Assembly (NCBI GenBank): GCA_945949625.1
Contig: CAMFFI010000015.1
Span: 1 to 12,481, forward strand
Reading direction: 5' to 3'
Source of the DNA: an uncultured bacterium
GTDB lineage: Bacteria > Bacillota > Clostridia > Oscillospirales > Acutalibacteraceae
Length of the DNA stretch: 12,481 nucleotides
Notes under the pieces: generated by a model
Told to the model about the DNA's origin: nothing
Seen by the model: the letters and a program-made list of their open reading frames with translations, nothing else
Database searches by the model: none
Position numbers and translations under genes: made by a program
Part shown: positions 6,589-12,481 of the stretch, piece after piece
Numbering within the stretch: position 1 is the stretch's first letter
Layout: each line of letters begins with the position of its first letter

Positions 6589-6657
6589 AGCAACTTCATC
6601 TCCTTCCTTGACTATATTTTTAATTCCATTTACTGGATGATGTATGATTGAAAATGT

Positions 6658-6740
6658 TAGTGTATGATTTCGCTACATTTCTATATTTAATACGTAAGAA
6701 ATTTTCTCACATATGCGATATATAGAAATCATACACACTA
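6658..6740. repeat. Long imperfect inverted repeat
   Basis: TAGTGTATGATTTC (6658-6671) is matched in inverse by GAAATCATACACACTA (6725-6740), with only a CA insertion. Just inside, ATTTCTATAT and ATATAGAAAT extend the pairing. The whole could fold as a stem of more than 20 pairs with a loop of about 30 bases. Confidence 0.7.
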
Positions 6741-6830
6741 TACACTACTATACACAACCCGCATTATAAAGCCATATATTATAGTGTATATTTTATATTT
6801 TCCCTACACTACTATACATTTTAAGAATAT

Positions 6831-6906
6831 ATTCATACATTTTATCATAAAATATATAATAAGAATGAATAATATATAGTAAATATTCTATTGTAAATGT
6901 ATGAAT
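6831..6906. repeat. Perfect 12-base inverted repeat
   Basis: ATTCATACATTT (6831-6842) and AAATGTATGAAT (6895-6906) are exact reverse complements, 52 bases apart. Both contain the TGTATGA motif shared with the neighbouring repeats. A ten-base palindrome, GAATATATTC (6825-6834), overlaps the first arm. Confidence 0.75.
6869..6897 (-). promoter_or_regulatory. Candidate promoter toward the Mu F-like gene
   Basis: Read on the minus strand: TTTACA (6897-6892), a 17-base spacer, then TATTAT (6874-6869). Each hexamer has one mismatch to consensus. In sequence this AT-rich such matches arise easily by chance, so support is weak. It lies inside the 12-base inverted repeat, which could give it an operator. 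Confidence 0.3.
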
Positions 6907-6954
6907 TTAACGATTTACCATACTAAAATTTGTAGATTTCCAAAAATGGAAAAT

Positions 6955-8334
6955 TTATTCATCTTCATTTTGAGGTGCATTTGTAGCTGTGGAAAACCTA
7001 AATTTTTCCGATTCTTCAAGTTTTCGGCGGTTAAGAATTTCGTCCGCTTCATCGGGAACGCCGAGAATGGAGCAAATCTGTTTTACGATAAATTCATCGT
7101 CAAGGTACTCCGCCGCAGACAAAATGGACTGGATTTCTTCCTGCGTATTTATAATCTTTGAACGCTTGAAGGATACTTCATCGTCAATTCCGGCCAGATC
7201 AAGAATTTTGTCCACAAACTCGATAACGCAATATTCGTACATATCGCACTTGCTGTCAAGTGGCTGATATGCCGCACGAATTTCTGTAGCGGTTTTATTT
7301 CCTGCAGAAATGTCAGCAACATTAAGACACATAAAATCCTCATAAAGGCGATTCTTGATAACGGCGATTGCCGCTTCGGAAGCCTGGAACGGTGCTTCAA
7401 CAGTGTGGGCTTCCGCAGTTGCTCCGTTTCCGCCGTCGCCGTCAGCGTGTGCAACATGCATCGTCTTGAGCCGCTCTATAAATTTGGCGTCGTCAATATC
7501 TGTCATTCCGTCACAGTTGGTGAGCACCCAGTAAATATAATTTGCTTCGTCAACATTGTTAACGAGGTTGCTGTTCAAGAGGTCGAAAGCATCGAGCGTA
7601 CCCTGCCGCCCTACAAGTTCGCTTTGCTTTTTATCGTTACCCCACAGCGGTACAATGGGGAAATTAGCGTAATTTTCACTGTCATAGATAATATCACCGT
7701 CTGCGGGAGAACTCGCTATTTTGAGCTTGTAGGGGCGTTTCTGACGATATTCCTCAATCGCAGCTCCTTCACGCTTGATATACTCGGTATATCCGTCGAT
7801 TTCGTAAAGCGTAGCACGGAGCGGCTTGTCTCCGTCTATCTGCCAAAAGCGTATGCCTGCCATAAGCTCGCCGTTTTCCTCATCGTAGAGCGGCGCAAAT
7901 TCAAGCACGCTAAAAGCTTCAAGCTTATCAAAATTCCAAAAACCGAAAGACACGCCACCGATAAGAGCGTATTTTCCGAGCTTTTGCAAAGTTACTTCAA
8001 AGTCCGCACCGAGCTTGTCTTTGGTATTTTTATCGCCAAAAATTGCACCGTTTCCCAAAAGATATTGATTTTCCTGTGTAATTGCAAAATTGAAAAAGTT
8101 GCTTGCGATTTTGTGGTTTGCGCTCCATTTGTCTTTGTGCGCCGCTCCGACAGTGTCGTAGAGCACTTTTTCGTAGTGCATAATCGTCGGGTTCAATCCG
8201 TCGTAATACTGCTGTGCCGCAACAGCGGTGGTGTATAGCGACGTGCTTTTGTGCTCGGAAATTGCTTCAAGAATAAAATTCTTGCGTGCTTCTTCGTTGT
8301 CGCCAAGTGATAAAAGGTCTTGATAAGTTTTCAT
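6955..8334 (-). CDS. Portal protein (SPP1 gp6-like family)
   Basis: A 459-aa protein, the usual length for SPP1-type portals. It shows AAQQYYDGLNP near the N-terminus (about 39-49), KIASNFFNFAITQENQYLLG (75-94), an IYDSENYANFPIVPLWGN segment, and a helical LDAFDLLNSNLVNNVDEANYIYWVL region that fits the crown/stem helices. The tail end is acidic. Known: twelve copies form the ring through which DNA enters and leaves the head, and it docks TerL. A GAGGTGAC ribosome site precedes the ATG. It is separated from terL by the GIY-YIG gene, which breaks the normal terL-portal pair. Confidence 0.92.
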   Translation of the reverse strand: MKTYQDLLSLGDNEEARKNFILEAISEHKSTSLYTTAVAAQQYYDGLNPTIMHYEKVLYDTVGAAHKDKWSANHKIASNFFNFAITQENQYLLGNGAIFGDKNTKDKLGADFEVTLQKLGKYALIGGVSFGFWNFDKLEAFSVLEFAPLYDEENGELMAGIRFWQIDGDKPLRATLYEIDGYTEYIKREGAAIEEYRQKRPYKLKIASSPADGDIIYDSENYANFPIVPLWGNDKKQSELVGRQGTLDAFDLLNSNLVNNVDEANYIYWVLTNCDGMTDIDDAKFIERLKTMHVAHADGDGGNGATAEAHTVEAPFQASEAAIAVIKNRLYEDFMCLNVADISAGNKTATEIRAAYQPLDSKCDMYEYCVIEFVDKILDLAGIDDEVSFKRSKIINTQEEIQSILSAAEYLDDEFIVKQICSILGVPDEADEILNRRKLEESEKFRFSTATNAPQNEDE

Positions 8335-8352
8335 TCTGTCACCTCGTTTTTT

Positions 8353-9093
8353 TTAAGTTAAAATCGACACATAGTCGCTTTCTTTCTTTTCAGCATATCT
8401 AAAATGATAGTCTTTTGTATGTTTGTGTTTCCCACGACATACAGCAGAAATATTTTCCGCAAACAAATTCAATTCCCTTGCGGCTTCATGAATACTTGAA
8501 TATACGCAATCAGTTTCCAAACAATAAACAGGCTTAAAATTGCAACGCTTTGCCTCACGCATTTTTTCTTTTGATGCTTCCGTAATTGTTTTTCCTTTTC
8601 TGGCAACGGACATATTTTTCTTATGCTGTTCGGAAAGTGGTTTCCCCAATTTAGCTAAACGCATCTTTTCCAATGTTTCTTTGCTAAATGTCCTTCCCTT
8701 TGCCGCTTCGCTTTGTTTCCGTTTGGTTTCTTCGCTTCTTTTTCTGCCCCTTGTTTTTTGGCATCTCTTTTCAATAGTTTCTGCTGATTGCTTGACACCA
8801 TAAGCGCCACTTTCGCCGCCAGCACTCATATTGTAGCCAAATTCTTCTTGATTTGTCTTGTGCTTTTCAATCAAGAATTGTTCCATCTTTGCGGCCTGTT
8901 CTTTCGTCAATCCGCTTTCAATTATTTCGTGCGCGAAGCCATCCCATCCATATTTTTGTATGGCAAAGTAAAAATGGCGACTTGTTTTATATCCATATCC
9001 GTTGCTCCATCTTCTCTCTGGCTTCATCCCAGTAATGCCAAAATATTTCTTTCCATTTATCTTGTTTGTATGGCAATATACAACATACGGCAT
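8353..9093 (-). CDS. GIY-YIG homing endonuclease with NUMOD3 repeats
   Basis: The start is the ATG at 9093 (246 aa), with AGAGGTGA four bases upstream. Residues 3-90 form the GIY-YIG domain: VVY at 4-6, YFG at 17-19, the catalytic Arg at 27/28, Glu at 71 in MEQFLIEKH and an N in GYNMSAGG. From about 100 to 180 come NUMOD3-like DNA-binding repeats (SEETKRKQSEAAKG, FSKETLEKMRLAKLGKPLSEQHKK). Residues 188-234 are a NUMOD1-like helix-turn-helix (PVYCLETDCVYSSIHEAARELN). Known: this build belongs to homing endonucleases that cut a specific site in genomes lacking the gene. The last nine residues, ESDYVSILT, nearly match the end of TerL. It has its own promoter and probably targets the terL 3' end. 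Confidence 0.93.
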   Translation of the reverse strand: MPYVVYCHTNKINGKKYFGITGMKPERRWSNGYGYKTSRHFYFAIQKYGWDGFAHEIIESGLTKEQAAKMEQFLIEKHKTNQEEFGYNMSAGGESGAYGVKQSAETIEKRCQKTRGRKRSEETKRKQSEAAKGRTFSKETLEKMRLAKLGKPLSEQHKKNMSVARKGKTITEASKEKMREAKRCNFKPVYCLETDCVYSSIHEAARELNLFAENISAVCRGKHKHTKDYHFRYAEKKESDYVSILT

Positions 9094-9110
9094 AAAATCA
9101 CCTCTTGTAT

Positions 9111-9139
9111 ATTGTACCACAAATAGATAAATAAATCAA
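9111..9139 (-). promoter_or_regulatory. Promoter for the GIY-YIG endonuclease gene
   Basis: Read on the minus strand: TTGATT (9139-9134), a 17-base spacer, then TACAAT (9116-9111) preceded by TG-G, an extended -10. Transcription would start near 9104, inside or just at the AGAGGTGA site, giving a very short leader of about 12 bases. The promoter lies wholly in the 49 bases between the terL stop and the endonuclease start. Confidence 0.6.
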
Positions 9140-9142
9140 TAT

Positions 9143-10411
9143 CTACGTCAATATTGAGGTATATGTGCTTTCCGTGTCTTTCCGATTCCAAAGAATACGA
9201 ACAATACTTGCAAGACTATCTGCGGCGTCGTCATGCTCACAATTCTCATTGTAATCACATATTTGGTCTATATACTCTTTGTCTGTACCGGCAACAAAGA
9301 CAACATTCTGCCACTCCGCTTTGAGGTATGATGTAATTTTTAGAAATTTATTCATATTCTCTCTGTATATGTTCACGCGTTCGCCCTTTTGCCGAAGGGC
9401 TTTACCCAAATATCCCTTATCGCCGTTATCTTCACAATAAATTTTTCCGGCATTGAATGCTTTCCTCAAACTGATTATTTCATCTTGCACATCGTCAATA
9501 TGCTTTCGCCAGCATCGGCCATAAACATAATACTTGCCGTCTTTCTTTCGGCAAATGGTAAATGCTGTGTAGTCCTCGCCACCGTATGCGGCGTCTATAT
9601 GGCAGTCGCCCTGCTCAACCAAAGACGGATCTGCGCCAGTTTGCGGGTTGTCAAATATAACATCTTCGGCGGCAATGTGCCGCAGCTCGTAGTTTGCAGC
9701 AAAAAGGGAGCGGGTCATTGATTTTTTGATAACTTCGAGCTGTTCATCCGAAATAAGCCCCGTGGAGTAGCAATCAAACTTTTCCGCTTCGGGCATAATC
9801 GCAAAGCAATCATCTTTGTGCCAAGGCGTGCCAGTGTTAAATATCCGTCCGTCTCGGTTCTTGATGTTCTGCAATTCCTGATATACAAGTTTTGTCCTGT
9901 CCCGCTCCGCTTTACTTACACGGTCGTTGATATTAACTATATCATCGGTAAAAATGCGGTCGAAATGCTTACCGGTGATAGAACTTCCGCAACCCATACC
10001 TACAAGCTGTGAAGTGCCTCGGATGTCGGTCGTCAAGTTTGTGTTTATTTCCGTTGCGCTTTCCACCGTGAGCTTGAGATTGACGCCGTAAATGCACTGC
10101 ACAAAATACTGCGTGTGCGGGTCTTTCAGAATTTTTTGAACCTGCTTTATAATCTCTTTTATATCAGCATCGGTTTTGCGCAAAAAAAGCGTACGCTTAT
10201 TAGGGAGCAAAATGATAATCAGCGCAAGTGCAATAGATACGCAAGTGGTTTTGTAACTCGCACGGTGCGCCTGTAATGTTCTGTCGCCCTCGCCCTTGAG
10301 CATATCCAAAATCCAGGCGTTGTGCAAGTCGGTGAGCTTTGTAAAGCCAACAAGCCTGCCGAAGCTGGCAGGCTTTGTTATTAGAAATTCAACGGCTTTT
10401 CTTCTATCCAT
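9143..10411 (-). CDS. terL: Terminase large subunit
   Basis: From the ATG at 10411 (422 aa; a TTG at 10417, with GAGGT 11 bases upstream, is an alternative). The ATPase domain shows a Walker A-like AHRASYKTT (48-56), Walker B RIFTDDI (152-158) with the catalytic acidic residue, and the coupling motif NTGTPWH (192-198). The C-terminal RNase H-like nuclease has D273 in DAAYGGEDYTAF, E327-D328 in CEDNGDKG and D394-D395 in HDDAADSLA. Known: it cuts concatemeric DNA and drives ATP-powered packaging through the portal. It overlaps terS by eight bases. Its C-terminus, ESTYTSILT, is echoed by the end of the next gene. Confidence 0.95.
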   Translation of the reverse strand: MDRRKAVEFLITKPASFGRLVGFTKLTDLHNAWILDMLKGEGDRTLQAHRASYKTTCVSIALALIIILLPNKRTLFLRKTDADIKEIIKQVQKILKDPHTQYFVQCIYGVNLKLTVESATEINTNLTTDIRGTSQLVGMGCGSSITGKHFDRIFTDDIVNINDRVSKAERDRTKLVYQELQNIKNRDGRIFNTGTPWHKDDCFAIMPEAEKFDCYSTGLISDEQLEVIKKSMTRSLFAANYELRHIAAEDVIFDNPQTGADPSLVEQGDCHIDAAYGGEDYTAFTICRKKDGKYYVYGRCWRKHIDDVQDEIISLRKAFNAGKIYCEDNGDKGYLGKALRQKGERVNIYRENMNKFLKITSYLKAEWQNVVFVAGTDKEYIDQICDYNENCEHDDAADSLASIVRILWNRKDTESTYTSILT

Positions 10412-10760
10412 TTTCAACCATACTTTCTACCTCGTCAATAACACTTTGGTCTACATCCGCGACCATAACTTTATCAATGGGTTTTTCTCCGGCGGTATCT
10501 CGCAGCACTTCAAAAGCTTTTACATCGCCTTTAAGAGCCTTTTTCATAAGCGTAACCGAGAGCAGCTCCGCATTTGTCTTTTTAAGCGTAACGCCGTTTA
10601 TCTTGACTTCCTGCTCTGTATCGAGCAATTCTTCAAGACATTCACGCAGTAATTTTTTGCGCCGTCTGGACTCAACAGATTTCATGCCGCCCTTCTTTCC
10701 GTTTTCTCGTGCTTCATCCGATGTTGGAACTCTTAAATTTTCTATATTTGCCTTACCCAT
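10404..10760 (-). CDS. terS: Terminase small subunit
   Basis: The start at the ATG at 10760 gives 118 aa and has AGAGGGTG six bases upstream. An in-frame GTG nine bases earlier would add three residues. The N-terminus ENLRVPTSDEARENGKKGGMKSVESRRRKKLLRE is a basic stretch typical of this small-subunit type. Helices follow, with VTLKKTNAELLSVTLMKKALKGDVKAFEVLRDTAGEKP, which is highly characteristic. Known: TerS binds the packaging site and loads DNA on TerL. It overlaps the HNH gene by eight bases upstream and terL by eight bases downstream. Confidence 0.88.
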   Translation of the reverse strand: MGKANIENLRVPTSDEARENGKKGGMKSVESRRRKKLLRECLEELLDTEQEVKINGVTLKKTNAELLSVTLMKKALKGDVKAFEVLRDTAGEKPIDKVMVADVDQSVIDEVESMVENG

Positions 10761-11286
10761 TACAAACACCCTCTTTCCAAATTTTCCATTGATATGATGT
10801 TACAGCTTTGTGGCAATCTTTACAGAGAAAAACCAAGTTTAATTCATCATTTGTGCCACCCATAGAAAGCGGTATCATATGGTGTTCTTCCAGTTCTTTG
10901 TCAGTACCGCAAAAAGCACATTGTTTTATATGTTTTGAAACTTCCTTTTTTCGTTTCATTCTAAGTTCAATTCTTGCATCTCTGCTTTTTGGCTTATATA
11001 GTGCTTCTCTCCGCTCAAATTCGGGAAAATATTTATATACGCTTCTCAATATTGATATGGCAGATAGATTTTTCCCTTTTGACCTATTGCTTGTAGAAAT
11101 CAAGTCCGGATCGTTTAGCCTTGAAACGGCAGATGCAGAAAAATTATCTACAAAGATATATTGCAATATTTTTTTGTCTCTTTGTTCAATTTCGCTTTTA
11201 GGGTCAAACGAAGAAAGAAAAGACAAAACTTTTATTCTTTGCTCGTTGGTTATTCGCCATCCGTGACTTTTGATGTTTTCGCTCAT
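10753..11286 (-). CDS. HNH endonuclease upstream of TerS
   Basis: The start is the ATG at 11286 (177 aa), seven bases after AGGAG. The ATG at 11292 is too close to that site. The HNH domain (123-160) has zinc-binding pairs CAFC (123-126) and CKDC (155-158), EHH (134-136), GG-N (143-146) and N150. The N-terminal 90 residues are helical and rich in charged and serine residues, with possible helix-turn-helix segments; I do not recognise their family. Known: an HNH gene beside terS is common in phages that pack from cos sites, where it helps the terminase cut. Some such genes are instead homing endonucleases. The truncated gene just upstream fits a past insertion or replacement here, so both readings stay open. 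Confidence 0.88.
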   Translation of the reverse strand: MSENIKSHGWRITNEQRIKVLSFLSSFDPKSEIEQRDKKILQYIFVDNFSASAVSRLNDPDLISTSNRSKGKNLSAISILRSVYKYFPEFERREALYKPKSRDARIELRMKRKKEVSKHIKQCAFCGTDKELEEHHMIPLSMGGTNDELNLVFLCKDCHKAVTSYQWKIWKEGVCNG

Positions 11287-11327
11287 ATTCATTCTCCTAA
11301 CAGAATTATTATATATAAAGCAAGTAA

Positions 11328-11362
11328 TCAATGGTTAGGCATTGAAAAGGGAGCTACCCTTT
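11328..11362 (-). terminator. Tandem hairpins between the gene stump and the HNH gene
   Basis: Read on the minus strand: AAAGGG-tagct-CCCTTTTC (11362-11345) is a six-pair stem followed by a short T-run. Then TCAATG-cctaac-CATTGA (11345-11328) is a second six-pair stem. The first resembles a weak rho-independent terminator. Together they could also be remnants of an RNA element that came with the HNH gene. Confidence 0.35.
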
Positions 11363-11400
11363 GCAAATTCTGTTCTTTCTCCGCTGTCCTTAATTTCCAT
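11335..11400 (-). pseudogene. 21-aa stump of a dATP/dGTP diphosphohydrolase-like (dGTP_diPhyd_N / DUF5664) gene
   Basis: A clear start with a strong GGAGG five bases before the ATG at 11400, then MEIKDSGERTEFAKGSSLFNA and a stop. The first 15 residues match the typical opening of the phage protein family that continues T-G-A-V-R-D and G-K-G-R-x-D-L-L-P. Here the match ends after FAKG, and the hairpins and HNH gene follow. No later part of the gene is seen in any frame between here and terS. I infer that an event near 11355 replaced the rest. A true small leader peptide is the alternative. The family name is from memory of its N-terminus, not from a search. Confidence 0.6.
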
Positions 11401-11415
11401 TGTTTCCTCCAACAA

Positions 11416-11979
11416 TCAATTCCCTCCCAAACAAATTTCCTTAAAGTGCGGAAGCCCTTCTATCCATTTACAAAATTCACGCCATTCGGGCAGTCTATGG
11501 TCTTTGCGCTGGTGGTAAATTGTTTTGAGCTGCCTATAATTTGTAGTCATTCTCGCTGTGAGTTCAAAACCTGTAGGAACATTATAAAGCACCGTCAAAT
11601 AGTTTTCATCCGTAGGCTCTTTCTTGTAACATTCAATCAGCCCGTTAAGCATTGCTATAGTTTCTGCCTTTACATATCTATTGCACTGCTTGAGTGCGTC
11701 AAAGCGTGTAATGCAATGCATTGTGCTTTGCGAACTTACAAAGTCAAGGAAATGATACCGTTCTGCCTCCGTCCACATCTTTATACTGCAAGTTAAATCG
11801 AACTGCACAATTATTCCGTTTAAGAAATTGTCGTGCCCAGAGCCGCTGTGTGCCCTTCCAAGAGCTTTTACGGTGTCGGTAATATCAGAACTCACCTTAT
11901 CGGTATCAACGCTTTTAGGGTACTTTGAAGCGCGTATAGCTTCGTCAAGTCCATAAACTTTCACTTTATCTATTTTCAT
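11416..11979 (-). CDS. Conserved phage protein of unknown function
   Basis: The start is the ATG at 11979 (187 aa), with an AGGCGG site about seven bases upstream. It overlaps the preceding gene by 14 bases. It opens MKIDKVKVYGLDEAIRASKYP, with GSGHDNFLNGIIVQFDLT (about 47-64), WTEAERYHFLDFVSSQSTMHCITRFD (68-93) and a C-terminal YHQRKDHRLPEWREFCKWIEGLP. This pattern is common in Firmicutes phages next to nucleotide-metabolism genes such as the truncated one just downstream. The central GHD...FLDF...TMH blocks and QRxxH remind me faintly of ThyX-like proteins. That is a guess, and the ThyX RHR signature is not present. Confidence 0.8.
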   Translation of the reverse strand: MKIDKVKVYGLDEAIRASKYPKSVDTDKVSSDITDTVKALGRAHSGSGHDNFLNGIIVQFDLTCSIKMWTEAERYHFLDFVSSQSTMHCITRFDALKQCNRYVKAETIAMLNGLIECYKKEPTDENYLTVLYNVPTGFELTARMTTNYRQLKTIYHQRKDHRLPEWREFCKWIEGLPHFKEICLGGN

Positions 11980-12289
11980 TCTTTTCCGCCTCCCATTTGT
12001 CAAGGTCAATTCCTGCCTGCTTTAGCTTATAGCTGCACAGCCAAGCTTCGTCTTCTTCGTTCATTTCGTAGTATTTTATAAGGGCGTTCAACTGTTTTCC
12101 AAACTCATCAAAATATCTTTTTAATCTTTTTTCGCCGAAGCCGAAAACATCCATCAGCACCCACAGCACAATCGCATCAATTTCATATGCGTGTTTTCTG
12201 TCGTGCTCCGCAAGCTCTCTGCGGATTTCGGCTTTCATTATTTTTCTTTGTTCGGCGGTCATTCCGCCGTTACAGGCTCGTGCTTTCAT
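11966..12289 (-). CDS. Conserved small phage protein of unknown function
   Basis: A 107-aa, mainly helical protein. MTAEQRKIMKAEIRRELAEHDRKH leads to EIDAIVLWVLMDVFGFGEKRLKRYFDEF and a C-terminal DEAWLCSYKLKQAGIDL. Such proteins occur in many Firmicutes phages in the same neighbourhood; I know of no defined role. The ATG at 12289 has GAGG about 10 bases upstream. An ATG at 12262 with a GGCGGA just upstream could be the true start, since the family usually begins M-T-x-E-Q-R. The region of the first start is itself a copy of the neighbouring 21-bp repeat motif. Confidence 0.75.
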   Translation of the reverse strand: MKARACNGGMTAEQRKIMKAEIRRELAEHDRKHAYEIDAIVLWVLMDVFGFGEKRLKRYFDEFGKQLNALIKYYEMNEEDEAWLCSYKLKQAGIDLDKWEAEKNENR

Positions 12290-12295
12290 CCGTGC

Positions 12296-12481
12296 TCATC
12301 CTCTGTGTTTGTTTTGATTTTCAAGCATTTCAATATATTTTCCATAGCTCATATGGTGCTCAAGAGCCGCATTAACCATGCTCCAAATGTCACGCCCCGT
12401 GCTCAAAAGCTTTTCATTTGTGCTCACGGTCTTTTCCTGCGTGCTCAAAAGTATTTCATCCGTGCTCAAATCATCATCTTC
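12296..12481 (-). CDS. C-terminal part of an unknown protein with heptad repeats
   Basis: An open frame from the window edge (61 residues, then TGA at 12298-12296), six bases before the next gene. After E-D-D-D it has four seven-residue units: LSTDEIL, LSTQEKT, VSTNEKL and LSTGRDI. Then comes WSMVNAALEHHMSYGKYIEML and a basic tail. Residues at the heptad ends (L/V at position one, often L at seven) would suit an amphipathic helix. The rest of the gene is outside the window, and I do not recognise it. Confidence 0.7.
   Translation of the reverse strand, partial: EDDDLSTDEILLSTQEKTVSTNEKLLSTGRDIWSMVNAALEHHMSYGKYIEMLENQNKHRG
12386..12469 (-). repeat. Four 21-bp tandem repeats in coding sequence
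   Basis: Four units in the minus-strand reading (12469-12449, 12448-12428, 12427-12407, 12406-12386), each beginning TTGAGCAC or GTGAGCAC. The core complement GTGCTCA falls at 12462, 12441, 12420 and 12399, exactly 21 bases apart. Two further copies of GTGCTCA, out of register, occur at 12356 and 12292. Units one to three share the most sequence; unit four is diverged at its end. Confidence 0.85.

Larger units (their letters stand above)
6600..6954. repeat. Gene-free, AT-rich, iteron-like region between portal and Mu F-like genes
   Basis: About 350 bases with no credible gene on either strand. The sequence TGTATGA, or its complement TCATACA, occurs five times: 6641, 6661, 6729, 6833 and 6898. 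The first two copies are exactly 20 bases apart. ACTATACAC occurs twice, 10 bases apart (6737, 6747). The 14-base TACACTACTATACA occurs twice (6741-6754 and 6805-6818), with a related inverted ATAGTGTATA at 6781. Helical-turn spacing (10 and 20) suggests a protein-binding site array. An origin of replication, a regulatory region, or the scar or body of a small mobile element are all possible, and the sequence does not decide among them. Confidence 0.7.

Noticed and set aside
7405..8238. 277-aa open frame on the plus strand opposite the portal gene
   Set aside because: Antisense shadow of the portal with no recognisable domain and no start signals.
8353..9120. Longer GIY-YIG start at the GTG at 9120
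   Set aside because: It would place the ribosome site inside the coding region. The ATG at 9093 has an ideal AGAGGTGA four bases upstream and begins at the GIY-YIG domain.
11286..11345. TATAAT box ahead of the HNH gene as a promoter
   Set aside because: A good -10 (near 11302-11307 on the minus strand) is present, but the nearest TTGATT is only 12 bases away and nothing like a -35 lies at 16-18 bases.
11335..11400. A second group I intron in the truncated gene, because its exon-like end GGGT resembles the tape measure break
   Set aside because: No P4-P6 pairings were found after it and no downstream exon appears before terS.
12292..12468. Regularly spaced GTGCTCA repeats as a possible CRISPR array
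   Set aside because: The period is only 21 bases with seven conserved bases, there are no unique spacers of proper length, and the repeats are in frame inside a gene.

Overview
The window reads as the late (packaging, head and tail) operon of a tailed phage or prophage. Every gene I can support lies on the minus strand, so transcription runs from right to left. The moderately AT-rich composition, the strong AGGAGG/GAGGTGA ribosome binding sites and the protein families suggest a host among the Clostridia or other Firmicutes. That host call is inference. There is no integrase, tRNA or host gene in view, so prophage cannot be told from free phage.

Layout in order of transcription. From 12481 to 11335 lie small early/late-boundary phage genes: the C-terminal end of an unknown gene carrying four 21-bp heptad-coding repeats, a 107-aa and a 187-aa conserved phage protein, and a 21-aa stump of what looks like a dATP/dGTP diphosphohydrolase-like gene. 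From 11286 to 9143 comes the packaging module: an HNH endonuclease, TerS and TerL, with overlapping ends. A GIY-YIG homing endonuclease (9093-8353) sits between TerL and the portal (8334-6955). About 350 bases without a gene (6600-6954) follow, full of short direct and inverted repeats. Then come a Mu F-like head protein, an HK97 gp10-like protein, a strong internal promoter, the scaffold, a P22-type (HK97-fold) major capsid protein, two head-tail connector proteins, a tail terminator, the major tail protein, two tail-assembly-chaperone ORFs and the 5' part of the tape measure gene. The tape measure is broken at a conserved site by what looks like a group I intron. That intron carries an HNH homing endonuclease with a NUMOD4 motif, which runs off the left edge of the window.

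The genes work together in a standard way. HNH+TerS+TerL cut and pump DNA through the portal into a shell of capsid protein built on the scaffold. The connectors and tail terminator join that head to a long non-contractile-type tail whose length the tape measure sets.

The unusual content is the load of selfish or mobile DNA. Three nuclease genes lie in 12 kb, and at least two are homing type. The two homing genes have their own strong sigma-A-type promoters (a perfect TTGACA-17-TATAAT for the intron ORF). The GIY-YIG gene ends in a re-spelled copy of the TerL C-terminus, which suggests that it invaded the 3' end of terL and brought a replacement tail. The repeat-rich gap between portal and Mu F-like genes is the least explained stretch.
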